Positions 8,480 to 16,751 of a DNA stretch of 48,205 bases are shown here, piece by piece (position 1 is the stretch's first letter; each line of letters starts with the position of its first letter). The stretch is taken from the NCBI GenBank assembly GCA_937948705.1, contig CALECF010000102.1, forward strand, positions 1 through 48,205, in the 5' to 3' direction. The DNA is from an uncultured Anaerosolibacter sp. (lineage in GTDB: Bacteria > Bacillota_A > Clostridia > Peptostreptococcales > Thermotaleaceae). Under the pieces are notes generated by a model, which searched no databases, was not told the DNA's origin, and saw only the letters and a program-made list of their open reading frames with translations. The position numbers and the translations under genes are program-made.

Positions 8480-10029
8480 ACTTGGGGCTGGAAGTGAGAA
8501 AAGGTGTGTACTATGATTCTGTGACCTTGATGGGAATCAGCAAAGCAGTAAAAAAGATGGATGGCATTCAAGAGGTACTGGTGGGTATGGGAACAGATCT
8601 AAATAAAGAGCTAGCAGACAATCTAGGTCTAGGTCACAAGGGGATGAAAGAGTTAAGGGCCAATGACTTCTTTATTGCTGTTTTATCTATAGAGGATAGG
8701 ATGGAAGCCGTGGTACAGACAGTGGATGCATTGCTGAATAACAATAAGGAATCTGCCATGGGGGATTATATTCCACCGACTCTGGCATCGGCATTAAAAC
8801 ATGAGCCTGACGCGAACATGGTACTGATCTCTATTCCTGGTAGATATGCTTTTCATGAGGTGCAAAAAGCCCTGGATGAGGGACTCCATGTGATGCTGTT
8901 CAGTGATAATGTAACCATAGAGGAAGAAAAAAGACTAAAGGAATTGGCCAAGGAAAAGGGCCTTCTTATGATGGGACCTGACTGTGGGACGGCCATCATC
9001 AATCATGTGCCCTTGGCTTTTGCCAATGTTGTTAACCGGGGACCCATCGGGATTGTGGGTGCTTCTGGTACGGGGACCCAGGAAGTAAGTGTACTTATCG
9101 ATAAGCTGGGAAGTGGAATATCCCAGGTCATAGGTACTGGAGGCAGGGATCTGAAGAAGGAAATTGGGGGAATCATGATGATCGAAGGTATTCGTGCCCT
9201 CGGTGAAGACCCAGAAACGAAGGTGATAGTATTGATTTCAAAACCACCATCGGAAGAAATAGCAGAAGCAGTACTTCGGGAGGTTAAGGCCTGTGGTAAA
9301 CCTACTGTGGTCAACTTCATAGGCAGCGACGGGGCCATGATTTATCAATATGATATGGTACCAGGATGGACATTGGAAGATACAGCAGCCAAGGCTGTTG
9401 CCCTGGCAAAAGGACTGGAGATAAAGGATAACCTAGGGTTTAGCAAATCAGAGGAAGAAATTGATGATCTTGTCGCCCATGCTATTAAGAGTTTGAAAAA
9501 GAGTCAAAGATATTTGCGGGGTTTGTACACCGGGGGAACCCTTTGTGATGAAGCCATGGCGTTGCTTTCCGAGGCGACAGAGGCTATCTATTCCAATATT
9601 CCATTGTCATCGGGATATCTGTTGAAGGATATACATCATAGCTACCAGCATACATGCATTGACCTAGGGGATGATGCCTTCACCGTAGGAAGAGCCCATC
9701 CTATGATTGATCCAACCTATCGTTTAGAGCGGTTGATGAGAGAGGTTGAAGATGAAGAAGTGTCCATCATTTTGATGGATTTTGTCCTAGGCTACGGTTC
9801 TCATAAGGACCCAGTAGGGGAGATGTTACCAGGTGTTGAAAAAGCACAGCGGATAAGAGCTGTAAATGGGAGTAGTCCCTGTTTCATCGCATCGGTATGC
9901 GGTACCGATAAAGATCCTCAAAACCTAGGCGATCAGGAAGAGAAGCTGAGAAAAGCTGGTGTGATCGTCATGCCATCCAATGCCCAGGCAGTTCGACTTG
10001 CTATAAAAATTCTCAAGGCAACTTCTTAG
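8476..10029 (+). CDS. fdrA: FdrA (AllF) acyl-CoA synthetase-like protein
   Basis: This 517-residue protein is related to the succinyl-CoA synthetase alpha subunit. It has a CoA-binding Rossmann region with GIVGASGTGTQEV (about residues 190-202) and GTGGRDLKKEIGG, plus an upstream MMGPDCGTAII segment. It is now linked to oxamate or allantoin-derived carbamoyl transfer (AllF), not only to the historic FtsH-suppressor phenotype. Compared with the E. coli protein of about 555 residues it stops early; the missing C-terminal piece seems to be the separate 61-residue gene that begins 17 nt downstream. It is translationally coupled to allH. Confidence 0.85.
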   Translation: MNLGLEVRKGVYYDSVTLMGISKAVKKMDGIQEVLVGMGTDLNKELADNLGLGHKGMKELRANDFFIAVLSIEDRMEAVVQTVDALLNNNKESAMGDYIPPTLASALKHEPDANMVLISIPGRYAFHEVQKALDEGLHVMLFSDNVTIEEEKRLKELAKEKGLLMMGPDCGTAIINHVPLAFANVVNRGPIGIVGASGTGTQEVSVLIDKLGSGISQVIGTGGRDLKKEIGGIMMIEGIRALGEDPETKVIVLISKPPSEEIAEAVLREVKACGKPTVVNFIGSDGAMIYQYDMVPGWTLEDTAAKAVALAKGLEIKDNLGFSKSEEEIDDLVAHAIKSLKKSQRYLRGLYTGGTLCDEAMALLSEATEAIYSNIPLSSGYLLKDIHHSYQHTCIDLGDDAFTVGRAHPMIDPTYRLERLMREVEDEEVSIILMDFVLGYGSHKDPVGEMLPGVEKAQRIRAVNGSSPCFIASVCGTDKDPQNLGDQEEKLRKAGVIVMPSNAQAVRLAIKILKATS

Positions 10030-10045
10030 GAAAGGAAGTGACGGG

Positions 10046-10231
10046 ATGAAGAAAATCAACGATTTATTCACGTCAGAAATGAAGGTGATCAATATGGGAT
10101 TGGCATCCTTTGCCCAGGACTTGAAAGAACAACAGGTAAAGGTAATCCATGTGGATTGGAAGCCGCCAGCAGGTGGAAATCAAAAGATGACATCTCTGTT
10201 GGCGAGATTAAAAGGAAATGTAAAGGAATAG
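10046..10231 (+). CDS. Small FdrA C-terminal domain protein
   Basis: This 61-residue protein contains INMGLASFAQDLKEQ and VIHVDWKPPAGGN, the same pattern as the C-terminal tail of long FdrA proteins (VINVGL...FA...V.WxPPAGG). Annotation pipelines often call such pieces an fdrA domain protein. It has its own ATG, behind AGGAAGTGACGGG, and lies 17 nt after fdrA and 27 nt before the AllG-like start, so it is clearly part of the operon. I infer that the long FdrA chain of enterobacteria is split here and that the piece reassociates with FdrA or AllG. The family assignment is from memory of the motif. Confidence 0.7.
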   Translation: MKKINDLFTSEMKVINMGLASFAQDLKEQQVKVIHVDWKPPAGGNQKMTSLLARLKGNVKE

Positions 10232-10257
10232 AAAGACAAGGTAAGGGGGATGAAGAG

Positions 10258-11523
10258 ATGGTTCAAGAGAAAATCAAAGGAGCCAATCAAGAGGCACTGG
10301 AGAGAATACTCAAGGGGCAACCCGTTCTCATAGGTATAGGCACCGCAGGAGAGATTGTACCTGGGATGACGAAAAAGACAATTCTCCATGCAGGACCACC
10401 GATTGCCTGGGAAAAGATGAGTGGCCCTTTAAGGGGTGCTGTCATTGGTGGCTTGATGTATGAAGGTTTGGCATCTGATGAACAAGAAGCAATAGCCCTA
10501 GTGGAATCAGGAGAGATTATCTTTGATCCTTGCCACCATCACAATGGGGTAGGGCCCATGGCTGGTGTGATGACAGCTTCCATGCCCGTCTGGATCGTAA
10601 AGAATATGACCTATGGGAACGAAGCCTATTGTACATTGAATGAAGGTTTGGGAAAGGTACTGCGTTATGGGGCCTATGGTGAAGATGTGATCGAAAGATT
10701 GAAGTGGATGGAGACCGTACTGGCACCAGTACTAAAGGAAGCTTTGAAATCTGCTGGACCCCTGGATCTAAAAAATATGATCGCTCAAGTGGTCATGATG
10801 GGGGATGAAGGACACAACAGAAACAAAGCAGGGACCTCCTTGTTGATTCGGGAGCTTGCACCCCACATTGTGGGTACGGGTTTCTCCAATCAAGACAAGA
10901 TAGATGTGTTAAAGTTTATCCATGGGAATGATCATTTTTTCTTAAATCTTACCATGCCTGCATGTAAGGCTACCCTAGAGGCTGCCAAGGATATACCCTA
11001 TTGTACCATTGTTTATACCATGGCAAGGAATGGTACGGAGTTTGGCATCCGCGTTTCTGGGCTAGGCAATCGATGGTTTACAGCCCCAGCAGAGATTATT
11101 GATGGCCTGTACTTCCCTGGCTATTCTTCCTTGGACGCAAATCCTGATATCGGCGATAGTACCATTACGGAGACTTGTGGCATCGGAGGGTTTGCCATGG
11201 CTGCAGCCCCTGCCATTGTCCAATTTGTAGGAGGTACACCCCAGGATGCCATCAACTATTCCAAGCTCATGTATGAAATCACAGAGGCAGAAAACAATGT
11301 TTATAAAATTCCAGGGTTAAACTTTAAAGGAACTGCTACAGGTATTGATATTCAGAAGGTCATTGAAACCAATATCCTACCAATAATCAATACGGGTATC
11401 GCCCATCGTAAGCCTGGTATAGGGCAGGTAGGGGCAGGTTTGGTGCGCCCACCCATGAAATGCTTTGAGGATGCCCTAGAGGCCTTTGTACTGGACCTAG
11501 AGGAAAAAGGCTTGTTGTCCTAG
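10258..11523 (+). CDS. allG: DUF1116 protein, AllG (YlbE)-like carbamoyltransferase subunit
   Basis: This 421-residue protein matches the YlbE/AllG family along its length. LHAGPPIAWEKMSGP, CHHHNGVGPMAGV, LNEGLGKVLRYGAYG, FGIRVSGLGNRWFTAP and GDSTITETCGIGG are its characteristic blocks. With AllF and AllH it is assigned to phosphorolytic cleavage of a carbamoyl compound (oxamate in E. coli). The ATG at 10258 is preferred, with GGGGG 8 nt upstream; an in-frame ATG at 10156 would overlap the preceding 61-residue gene and adds residues without family similarity. No carbamate kinase gene is seen in the window, so use of the carbamoyl phosphate for ATP would need one elsewhere. Confidence 0.85.
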   Translation: MVQEKIKGANQEALERILKGQPVLIGIGTAGEIVPGMTKKTILHAGPPIAWEKMSGPLRGAVIGGLMYEGLASDEQEAIALVESGEIIFDPCHHHNGVGPMAGVMTASMPVWIVKNMTYGNEAYCTLNEGLGKVLRYGAYGEDVIERLKWMETVLAPVLKEALKSAGPLDLKNMIAQVVMMGDEGHNRNKAGTSLLIRELAPHIVGTGFSNQDKIDVLKFIHGNDHFFLNLTMPACKATLEAAKDIPYCTIVYTMARNGTEFGIRVSGLGNRWFTAPAEIIDGLYFPGYSSLDANPDIGDSTITETCGIGGFAMAAAPAIVQFVGGTPQDAINYSKLMYEITEAENNVYKIPGLNFKGTATGIDIQKVIETNILPIINTGIAHRKPGIGQVGAGLVRPPMKCFEDALEAFVLDLEEKGLLS

Positions 11524-11549
11524 ACATGGCCGTAAACCTTTGAAGTGTC

Positions 11550-11579
11550 TGTCATCCTGAACGATAGTGAAGGATCTTA
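11550..11579 (+). repeat. Copy of a TGTCATCCTGA...AGGATCT dispersed repeat
   Basis: The intergenic segment after allG begins GTCATCCTGAACG and ends GTGAAGGATCTTA. Its ATCCT and AGGAT arms are inverted around the centre. Near-identical sequences recur as short intergenic repeats in many bacteria. Only one copy is in this window, so the call rests on recognition rather than on internal repetition. Confidence 0.5.
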
Positions 11580-11620
11580 AAAAGTAAATAATATCCAATA
11601 CATAAAGGGGGATTTTTCTG

Positions 11621-12412
11621 ATGGAATTCTGGAAAAATGTAAAAATGTATGACCTAACACAAAATTTAAGTCACTTAACACCACCATGGCCTACCTATGA
11701 ACCATTACAAATCAAATTCTTTAAGAGATTATCACCAAATGGTGCCAATGGACAGTTAATTACTACATCAAACCATGTTGGAACTCATTTGGATGGCCCA
11801 TTACATTTTGATACGGCAGGAAGAGACATCGCATCTTTAGAATTAGAAAAATTAGTAGGACCTGGTGTTGTTGTTGACCTTTCAGATATTGCAGAAGACT
11901 TCAGCATTTATACACCTCAGGACATTATGGATCGAGTAGAAGTAAAGAAAGGCGATATACTCATCATTAATACCGGTTACCATAGGTATGGATGGGATCA
12001 GCCACAAGCTGATGAAAGAAGGTATATGTTAAGGCACCCTGGTCCATCCATGGATTTTGTTGCTTGGGTAAAAGAAATGGAGATTAAATGGATTGGCGTT
12101 GACTGCGGATCTGCTGACCACCCAATGAATACAAAGATTCGTGACTGGGAGCCAGGGGAAGCAAAGAAAGCTGATGTATACTTAAAAGAGAAATACGGAA
12201 AAGGCTTAGATGAGATATATCCATGGCCAGAAGCATATCAAGCAATGCATATTCAGGTGTTCCCTAAACCAGACGAAATCATCCATGCTGAAAATGTAGG
12301 TGGAGAGATTGATAAAATCTTAAACAAACGTTTAATTATTGGCTGCTTCCCATGGAAGTTCCAAGGAGGAGAATCCAGCATCTGTAGAATTGTAGCCTTT
12401 GACGAGGAATAG
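11621..12412 (+). CDS. Cyclase family metal-dependent hydrolase (kynurenine formamidase-like)
   Basis: This 263-residue protein of the cyclase superfamily (PF04199) hydrolyses amide or cyclic amide bonds using a metal centre. The signature HVGTHLDGPLHF gives His52, His56, Asp58 and His62 as likely ligands and catalytic residues, and GVDCGSADHPMN near residue 165 is the second conserved block. Relatives include kynurenine formamidase, isatin hydrolase and other cyclic-amide hydrolases. Its place between AllG and a nitrilase-like amidase suggests a ring-opening or deamidation step on a purine- or hydantoin-like intermediate. The substrate is unknown. Its codon use is more AT-rich and smoother than that of the preceding genes, and it has its own ribosome site (AAAGGGGGA). 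Confidence 0.82.
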   Translation: MEFWKNVKMYDLTQNLSHLTPPWPTYEPLQIKFFKRLSPNGANGQLITTSNHVGTHLDGPLHFDTAGRDIASLELEKLVGPGVVVDLSDIAEDFSIYTPQDIMDRVEVKKGDILIINTGYHRYGWDQPQADERRYMLRHPGPSMDFVAWVKEMEIKWIGVDCGSADHPMNTKIRDWEPGEAKKADVYLKEKYGKGLDEIYPWPEAYQAMHIQVFPKPDEIIHAENVGGEIDKILNKRLIIGCFPWKFQGGESSICRIVAFDEE

Positions 12413-12417
12413 AATAT

Positions 12418-12447
12418 GTGATTGCCCGCCCATGAGCGGGCAATCAT
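12418..12447 (+). terminator. Strong hairpin after the cyclase-family gene
   Basis: TGATTGCCCGC and GCGGGCAATCA form an 11-bp perfect stem with a 6-nt loop just after the stop codon. No T-run follows, so it may reduce readthrough or stabilise the mRNA rather than end transcription fully. Confidence 0.55.
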
Positions 12448-12480
12448 CCGTCCCATGAGAAAACCTTAGGGGGTTAAAAG

Positions 12481-13371
12481 ATGAAAGAACATATGGCAGC
12501 CTGTGTGCAGATTGCAGTAGAACCCAATGAGATCAATCACAATATTGATAAATGCTGCATGTGGCTGGAGAAGGCAGTGAAGGAATACGAAGCAGAGCTA
12601 GTGGTGTTTCCAGAGAGTATTACCACAGGGTTTACGCCCAATATGCCCGTGGATGCATTCTATGATATGCTGGCGCCTGTTCCAGGAGCCCATACAGCAA
12701 AGCTTCAAAAGCTAGCAAAGGAGTTGGGTGTCCACGTAGTATTTCCCCTATATGAGAGGGGAAGCAAGAAGGGGGTTATCCTAAATAGCTCGATTCTGAT
12801 TGATGACGATGGAGAGGTGCGAGGAAATTATCGGAAAACCCATCCATTTCCCACAGAGAGATTGGAAGGTGGTGGATGGACGACACCAGGCAATGAGACC
12901 GTAGTGGTGGAAACAAAATTAGGAAAAATCGGTATGATTATTTGTTATGATGGAGATTTCCCAGAGCTTTCCAGGGTATTAGCCCTAAAGGGGGCGGAGG
13001 TCATCACACGACCATCTGCACTGCTAAGAAGCTTCGACATATGGGAGATGGTGAATAAAGCCAGAGCCTATGATAATCATGTGTATATGCTGGGGGCCAA
13101 TGCCATCGGTCCTGATGCAGGCAGAAATTATTATTTTGGTCATAGCATGATCGTGAGTCCCATCGCCCAAGTATTGGCCTTAGCCAGGGGAACGGAAGAG
13201 ATCATTGCGGCAAAACTAGACCCTGACCCTATACGATATGTAAGCTTTGGAACAAAATCACCTATGATTTTTGACCATCTAGAGGATCGCAACATTGCTG
13301 TATATGGGGAAATCCTGCAAGAAGGAAAAAGCTCCTTCGAGCCAAGTCGACGGATTCCTTACAGGCGATAA
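12481..13371 (+). CDS. Carbon-nitrogen hydrolase (nitrilase superfamily)
   Basis: This 296-residue cytoplasmic amidohydrolase has an intact Glu-Lys-Cys triad: Glu45 in VVFPESITTG, Lys119 in YRKTHPF and Cys155 in MIICYDGDFPE. Members of this superfamily cleave amides, nitriles or N-carbamoyl groups; beta-ureidopropionase and N-carbamoyl amino acid hydrolase are close functional relatives. Location after AllFGH and a cyclic-amide hydrolase suggests it releases ammonia or CO2 from a ureido or amide intermediate of the same pathway. The sequence does not fix the substrate. Its ribosome site is TTAGGGGG, 7-8 nt before the ATG, and a hairpin terminator follows. Confidence 0.85.
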   Translation: MKEHMAACVQIAVEPNEINHNIDKCCMWLEKAVKEYEAELVVFPESITTGFTPNMPVDAFYDMLAPVPGAHTAKLQKLAKELGVHVVFPLYERGSKKGVILNSSILIDDDGEVRGNYRKTHPFPTERLEGGGWTTPGNETVVVETKLGKIGMIICYDGDFPELSRVLALKGAEVITRPSALLRSFDIWEMVNKARAYDNHVYMLGANAIGPDAGRNYYFGHSMIVSPIAQVLALARGTEEIIAAKLDPDPIRYVSFGTKSPMIFDHLEDRNIAVYGEILQEGKSSFEPSRRIPYRR

Positions 13372-13426
13372 GGTAGGACTGCCAGCAGGATTTTGATACT
13401 ATAAGTAGAACTGAACAGAAAGATCT

Positions 13427-13462
13427 AATAGGCTTCTTGGAATTCCTCCAAGGGCCTATTTT
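13427..13462 (+). terminator. Terminator of the catabolic unit
   Basis: AATAGGC (13427-13433) pairs with GCCTATT (13454-13460), and CTTGG with CCAAG inside it. The downstream T-run is short (TTTT), so strength is uncertain. Confidence 0.6.
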
Positions 13463-13513
13463 GAAATCTAGGGATTGCTGGATAAGAGGACATTCTAAAT
13501 TACAAATTGGACA

Positions 13514-13542
13514 TTTCAATTGGGCGATATAAAGGATATAAT
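13514..13542 (+). promoter_or_regulatory. Candidate promoter of the yqeC-larB accessory operon
   Basis: A perfect -10 box TATAAT (13537-13542) lies 38 nt before the yqeC start. The -35 element at 17-nt spacing, TTTCAA (13514-13519), is weak. Confidence 0.45.
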
Positions 13543-13579
13543 AGGAAGAAGAATATGATTTTAAAGTGAGGTTGAAACG

Positions 13580-14326
13580 GTGAGATTGATCGATATCATC
13601 ACCATAGTACCGGGGACAGTCGTATCCTTTGTGGGATGTGGTGGAAAAACCTCAGTTATTGAGGCAGTGATAAAAGAACTAAATGGTATAGACATGCCCT
13701 TTATTCATACAACCACCACGAAAATCTGGTTACCTGAAGGGGAAGATAGACAAACTTTCATTTCCGATAGTTTGGCTGTGGTGAAAGAGGAAATCAGCAA
13801 AGGACACAAGCAAGTTATTTCTATCGGAAGGGAAAAAACGGAGGATGGGAAATTAGTAGGGATTCCAGAACTGTGGGTGAAGGAAATATGTCAAAGCTTC
13901 CCGCAACATTGCCTTCTGGTGGAGGCGGACGGATGTAAAGGGAAATCCATCAAGCTGTATGGCGACGATGAGCCTTGCATTCCGAAGGAGAGCCACACTA
14001 CAGTAATTTTGTTGGGGCTAGATGCCTTTGAGGAGAAAAACATAAATGAAGTGGTCCATCGACCAGATTATTTTTTGCAGAATTTTAATACAAAACATCC
14101 TTCCATGGAAGAACGAGTCCAGTCCCTTTTTTGGACAGAGGGATTGGTGTCAGGGGCAAGAAGCAATGGGGATAAGTATGTATTTTTAAATAAGGTCACC
14201 GAGGAGAAACTTCTCCTAGCTAGAACAATCGCAAAAAAAATAATGGATGCGGGTGAAGAACATCTGATAGGTGTAATACTAGGAGACACGAGGGAAGTTG
14301 AAATCTGTAGGGAAGTGATAGGATGA
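13580..14326 (+). CDS. yqeC: Putative selenium-dependent hydroxylase accessory protein YqeC
   Basis: This 248-residue protein has an N-terminal P-loop-like GCGGKTS (residues 19-25) and the block LLVEADGCKGKS, which together mark the YqeC family. Comparative genomics places YqeC only in genomes with selenium-dependent molybdenum hydroxylases, usually beside YqeB and MocA as here; its exact activity is not established. The GTG at 13580 follows GAGGTTG. It is the first gene of a six-gene accessory operon and overlaps mocA by 4 nt (ATGA). Confidence 0.87.
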   Translation: MRLIDIITIVPGTVVSFVGCGGKTSVIEAVIKELNGIDMPFIHTTTTKIWLPEGEDRQTFISDSLAVVKEEISKGHKQVISIGREKTEDGKLVGIPELWVKEICQSFPQHCLLVEADGCKGKSIKLYGDDEPCIPKESHTTVILLGLDAFEEKNINEVVHRPDYFLQNFNTKHPSMEERVQSLFWTEGLVSGARSNGDKYVFLNKVTEEKLLLARTIAKKIMDAGEEHLIGVILGDTREVEICREVIG

Positions 14327-14931
14327 TATCTGGGATTATTTTAGCGGCTGGAAAAAGCAGCCGCATGGGGCAGGATAAACTATCCTTAATGCTCCATGGA
14401 AGGCCCGTCTTAGAACATGTGATCCTCGCAGCGAAGAAATCAGCCCTAGATGAGGTGATCGTGGTATGGGGGAGATATAAGAATAGTAAAGATTTGGCCC
14501 AAGACCATGGATTGATGACCATAGAGAACAAGGACTATGAACAAGGACTGAGTACTTCTCTAGCAAGGGGAATGAAAGCGATTTCCCAGAACAGCAACGC
14601 AGTGGTGTTTTTATTGGGGGATATGCCTTATATAGATGCCAACATTATTGATGGGTTGATTCAGACGTTTCTTCAGGGGAAGAAGCATATCGTGGTACCC
14701 ATCTACAATGGACAAAGAGGAAATCCAGTACTATTTTCTCGTAAATATGAGGCAGCCCTTTGTACGATCCAAGGAGATATAGGTGCACGGCAGTTGATTA
14801 AGGAATATGAAGAGGATGTGGCCTTTGTGTATTTTGAACAAGGGAGATGGGATATGGATATAGATACTAAGGAAGCTTATTTGCTGGCGCGAAAGGGGGA
14901 TGCAGATGGAGACAAGGAAGGTAAAGCTTGA
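14323..14931 (+). CDS. mocA: Molybdenum cofactor cytidylyltransferase MocA-like
   Basis: This 202-residue nucleotidyltransferase begins with the MobA/MocA signature ILAAGKSSRMGQDKL (residues 6-20) and has LLGDMPYID as the metal-binding aspartate motif. MocA forms molybdopterin cytosine dinucleotide, the cofactor form used by bacterial xanthine dehydrogenase-type enzymes. The chain is close to family length. It overlaps yqeC by 4 nt and the next gene by about 26 nt, so the operon is tightly coupled. A role in maturing the hydroxylase at 0.3-4.0 kb is the natural inference. Confidence 0.87.
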   Translation: MISGIILAAGKSSRMGQDKLSLMLHGRPVLEHVILAAKKSALDEVIVVWGRYKNSKDLAQDHGLMTIENKDYEQGLSTSLARGMKAISQNSNAVVFLLGDMPYIDANIIDGLIQTFLQGKKHIVVPIYNGQRGNPVLFSRKYEAALCTIQGDIGARQLIKEYEEDVAFVYFEQGRWDMDIDTKEAYLLARKGDADGDKEGKA

Positions 14932-15931
14932 GGATGCAGTGGGTATGATCCTGTGTCACGATATTACAGAGATTATACCAGGGGAAAGAAAAGGCAGGGC
15001 TTTCAAAAAGGGCCATCGGATTGAGGTAGAGGATTTAGATCGTTTGAGAAGTCTTGGGAAAAATCATATCTATATATTACATATGGCAGAAGATGAGGTA
15101 CATGAGGATGATGCTGCCAGAATCTTGGGAAGTGTTTTATCGGGAGAGCATATTGAAGTAACAGAGCCCTATGAGAGCAGGGTAAATCTCCATGCAACAG
15201 TCCATGGACTTTTAAGAGTAGATATCGAAGGTTTGAATGGGTTGAATTACCTTGAGGATGTGGTGGCGTCTACGCTGCCCAATTATTCTATCGTAACAAC
15301 AGGAGAGATGGTGGCTGGCACAAAGGTAACACCCCTCGTTGTAAATAAGAAAATCTTAGAGAGTGCCCAGGAAACAAGAGAACAAAGAGGACCTATTGTA
15401 TCAATCATCCCTTTCAAACCAGTAAAGGTCTCCATCGTTATCACAGGAACAGAGGTTTTCAAGGGGATTATCAAGGATGCCTTCCAGGAAGTACTAACAA
15501 AAAAAGTATCAGACCTGGGGGGAACGGTGATTCATGTAAGCTTTGCCCCTGATGATGAAGTACTGATCCGCCAAGAAATTCAGCAGGCCGTGGCCATTGG
15601 CAGTGATGTGGTATTGGTTTCAGGGGGGATGTCTGTTGACCCTGATGATGTAACGCCGAAGGCTATTCGATCTGTTGCAGAGGTGGTTAAATATGGATCA
15701 CCAGTACTGCCAGGTGCCATGTTCATGATGAGCTACTTGGGGGATATCCCGGTAATTGGGATACCAGCCTGTGGTATGTATGCTAAGATCACGGTATTTG
15801 ATTTAATTTATCCCAGGGTGGCGGCAGGGATAAAGATTACCAAGGCAGATATTATTGCCTTAGCCAATGGGGGTTTATGCAGAAAATGTGATCCTTGTAG
15901 ATTTCCAAACTGTTCATTCGGGAGGGGTTAG
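14906..15931 (+). CDS. Molybdopterin-binding protein (MoeA/MogA-like domain) with Cys-rich tail
   Basis: This 341-residue protein belongs to the molybdopterin-binding family found next to XdhC-like genes. The central to C-terminal MoCF-binding fold is marked by SIVITGTEVFKGII, VVLVSGGMSVDPDDVTPKA and PGAMFMM. It ends in a tail with Cys325, Cys328, Cys331 and Cys336 (CRKCDPCRFPNC), which could bind a metal or an Fe-S cluster. The ATG at 14906 is preferred over 14900 because GGGGG is then 6 nt upstream. Its job is probably insertion or sulfuration/selenation of the cofactor; this is inferred from context. Confidence 0.8.
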   Translation: METRKVKLEDAVGMILCHDITEIIPGERKGRAFKKGHRIEVEDLDRLRSLGKNHIYILHMAEDEVHEDDAARILGSVLSGEHIEVTEPYESRVNLHATVHGLLRVDIEGLNGLNYLEDVVASTLPNYSIVTTGEMVAGTKVTPLVVNKKILESAQETREQRGPIVSIIPFKPVKVSIVITGTEVFKGIIKDAFQEVLTKKVSDLGGTVIHVSFAPDDEVLIRQEIQQAVAIGSDVVLVSGGMSVDPDDVTPKAIRSVAEVVKYGSPVLPGAMFMMSYLGDIPVIGIPACGMYAKITVFDLIYPRVAAGIKITKADIIALANGGLCRKCDPCRFPNCSFGRG

Positions 15932-16740
15932 TGGTGGAGCATGTATTATTAGACAAGATATCGGAACAAATACGGCAAAACAAAAAGGTTGCTTGGGCAA
16001 CCATCACGAAAATCGAGGGTTCCACCCCTAGAAAAGAGGGTGCCATGATGGTAATCATGGAAGATGGAAGCATCGATGGGACAATTGGCGGCGGAACCTT
16101 TGAGGCAGTGGTTGTAGAAAAGGCGAAAAAATGCCTTGAAGGGGGAGCGAGTAAGGCTTTTCACTTTGAGCTTAATGATGAGGAAGGCAGCTTACATATG
16201 CAGTGTGGCGGAACCGCTGACGTATTTATAAAGGTATTCCTTCCTAAGGACAAGCTTTTAATTGTGGGCGGTGGGCACATCGCCGTGGAGTTATTTAAGC
16301 TAAGCAAAATGCTTGGTTTATATACTGTAGTCTTTGAAGATAGAGAAGATTATCTGACCCAAGAAAGATTCCCAAAGGCTGATGAACTGATACTGGGAAG
16401 TATTGAAGAACAATTAAAGCAATACCCTATAGATACCCATTGCTTCGTGGTAATTGTCACTAGAGGACACCGTCACGATGAAATCGCATTGATGTCTGTC
16501 ATCCATCGAGATCCACAGTATATCGGGATGATTGGAAGCAGGAACAAAGTGAACTACGTGATGGATCGAATGGCAGAGAATGATATTTCCCAAGAAGTGA
16601 TGGGAAAAATTTATGCGCCCATTGGGTTGACCCTTGGGGGAGAAAGTCCCATGGAGATCGCGTTTAGTATTATGAGTGAAATTATGATCGTAAAGAGTGG
16701 TAAGAAGCTTGGACATATGCGGGATCAATTGAAGGAGTAA
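15931..16740 (+). CDS. XdhC/CoxI family molybdenum hydroxylase maturation protein
   Basis: This 269-residue protein has the N-terminal XdhC/CoxI domain (EGSTPRKEGAMM, GTIGGGTFE and MQCGGTADVFI) and a C-terminal Rossmann domain with LLIVGGGHIAVELFKL. XdhC-type proteins bind the finished molybdenum cofactor, promote its terminal sulfuration and hand it to the apo-hydroxylase. In selenium-dependent systems the related step may install selenium. The start is GTG 15931 or GTG 15934; GGAGGGG lies just upstream, and the first codon abuts the stop of the previous gene. It is the fourth gene of the accessory operon. Confidence 0.87.
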   Translation: MVEHVLLDKISEQIRQNKKVAWATITKIEGSTPRKEGAMMVIMEDGSIDGTIGGGTFEAVVVEKAKKCLEGGASKAFHFELNDEEGSLHMQCGGTADVFIKVFLPKDKLLIVGGGHIAVELFKLSKMLGLYTVVFEDREDYLTQERFPKADELILGSIEEQLKQYPIDTHCFVVIVTRGHRHDEIALMSVIHRDPQYIGMIGSRNKVNYVMDRMAENDISQEVMGKIYAPIGLTLGGESPMEIAFSIMSEIMIVKSGKKLGHMRDQLKE

Positions 16741-16751
16741 GGGGAAAAATC

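Noticed and set aside
10156..10257. Upstream start for the AllG-like protein
   Set aside because: It would overlap the small FdrA-tail gene, adds non-conserved residues and lacks the GGGGG site found before ATG 10258.
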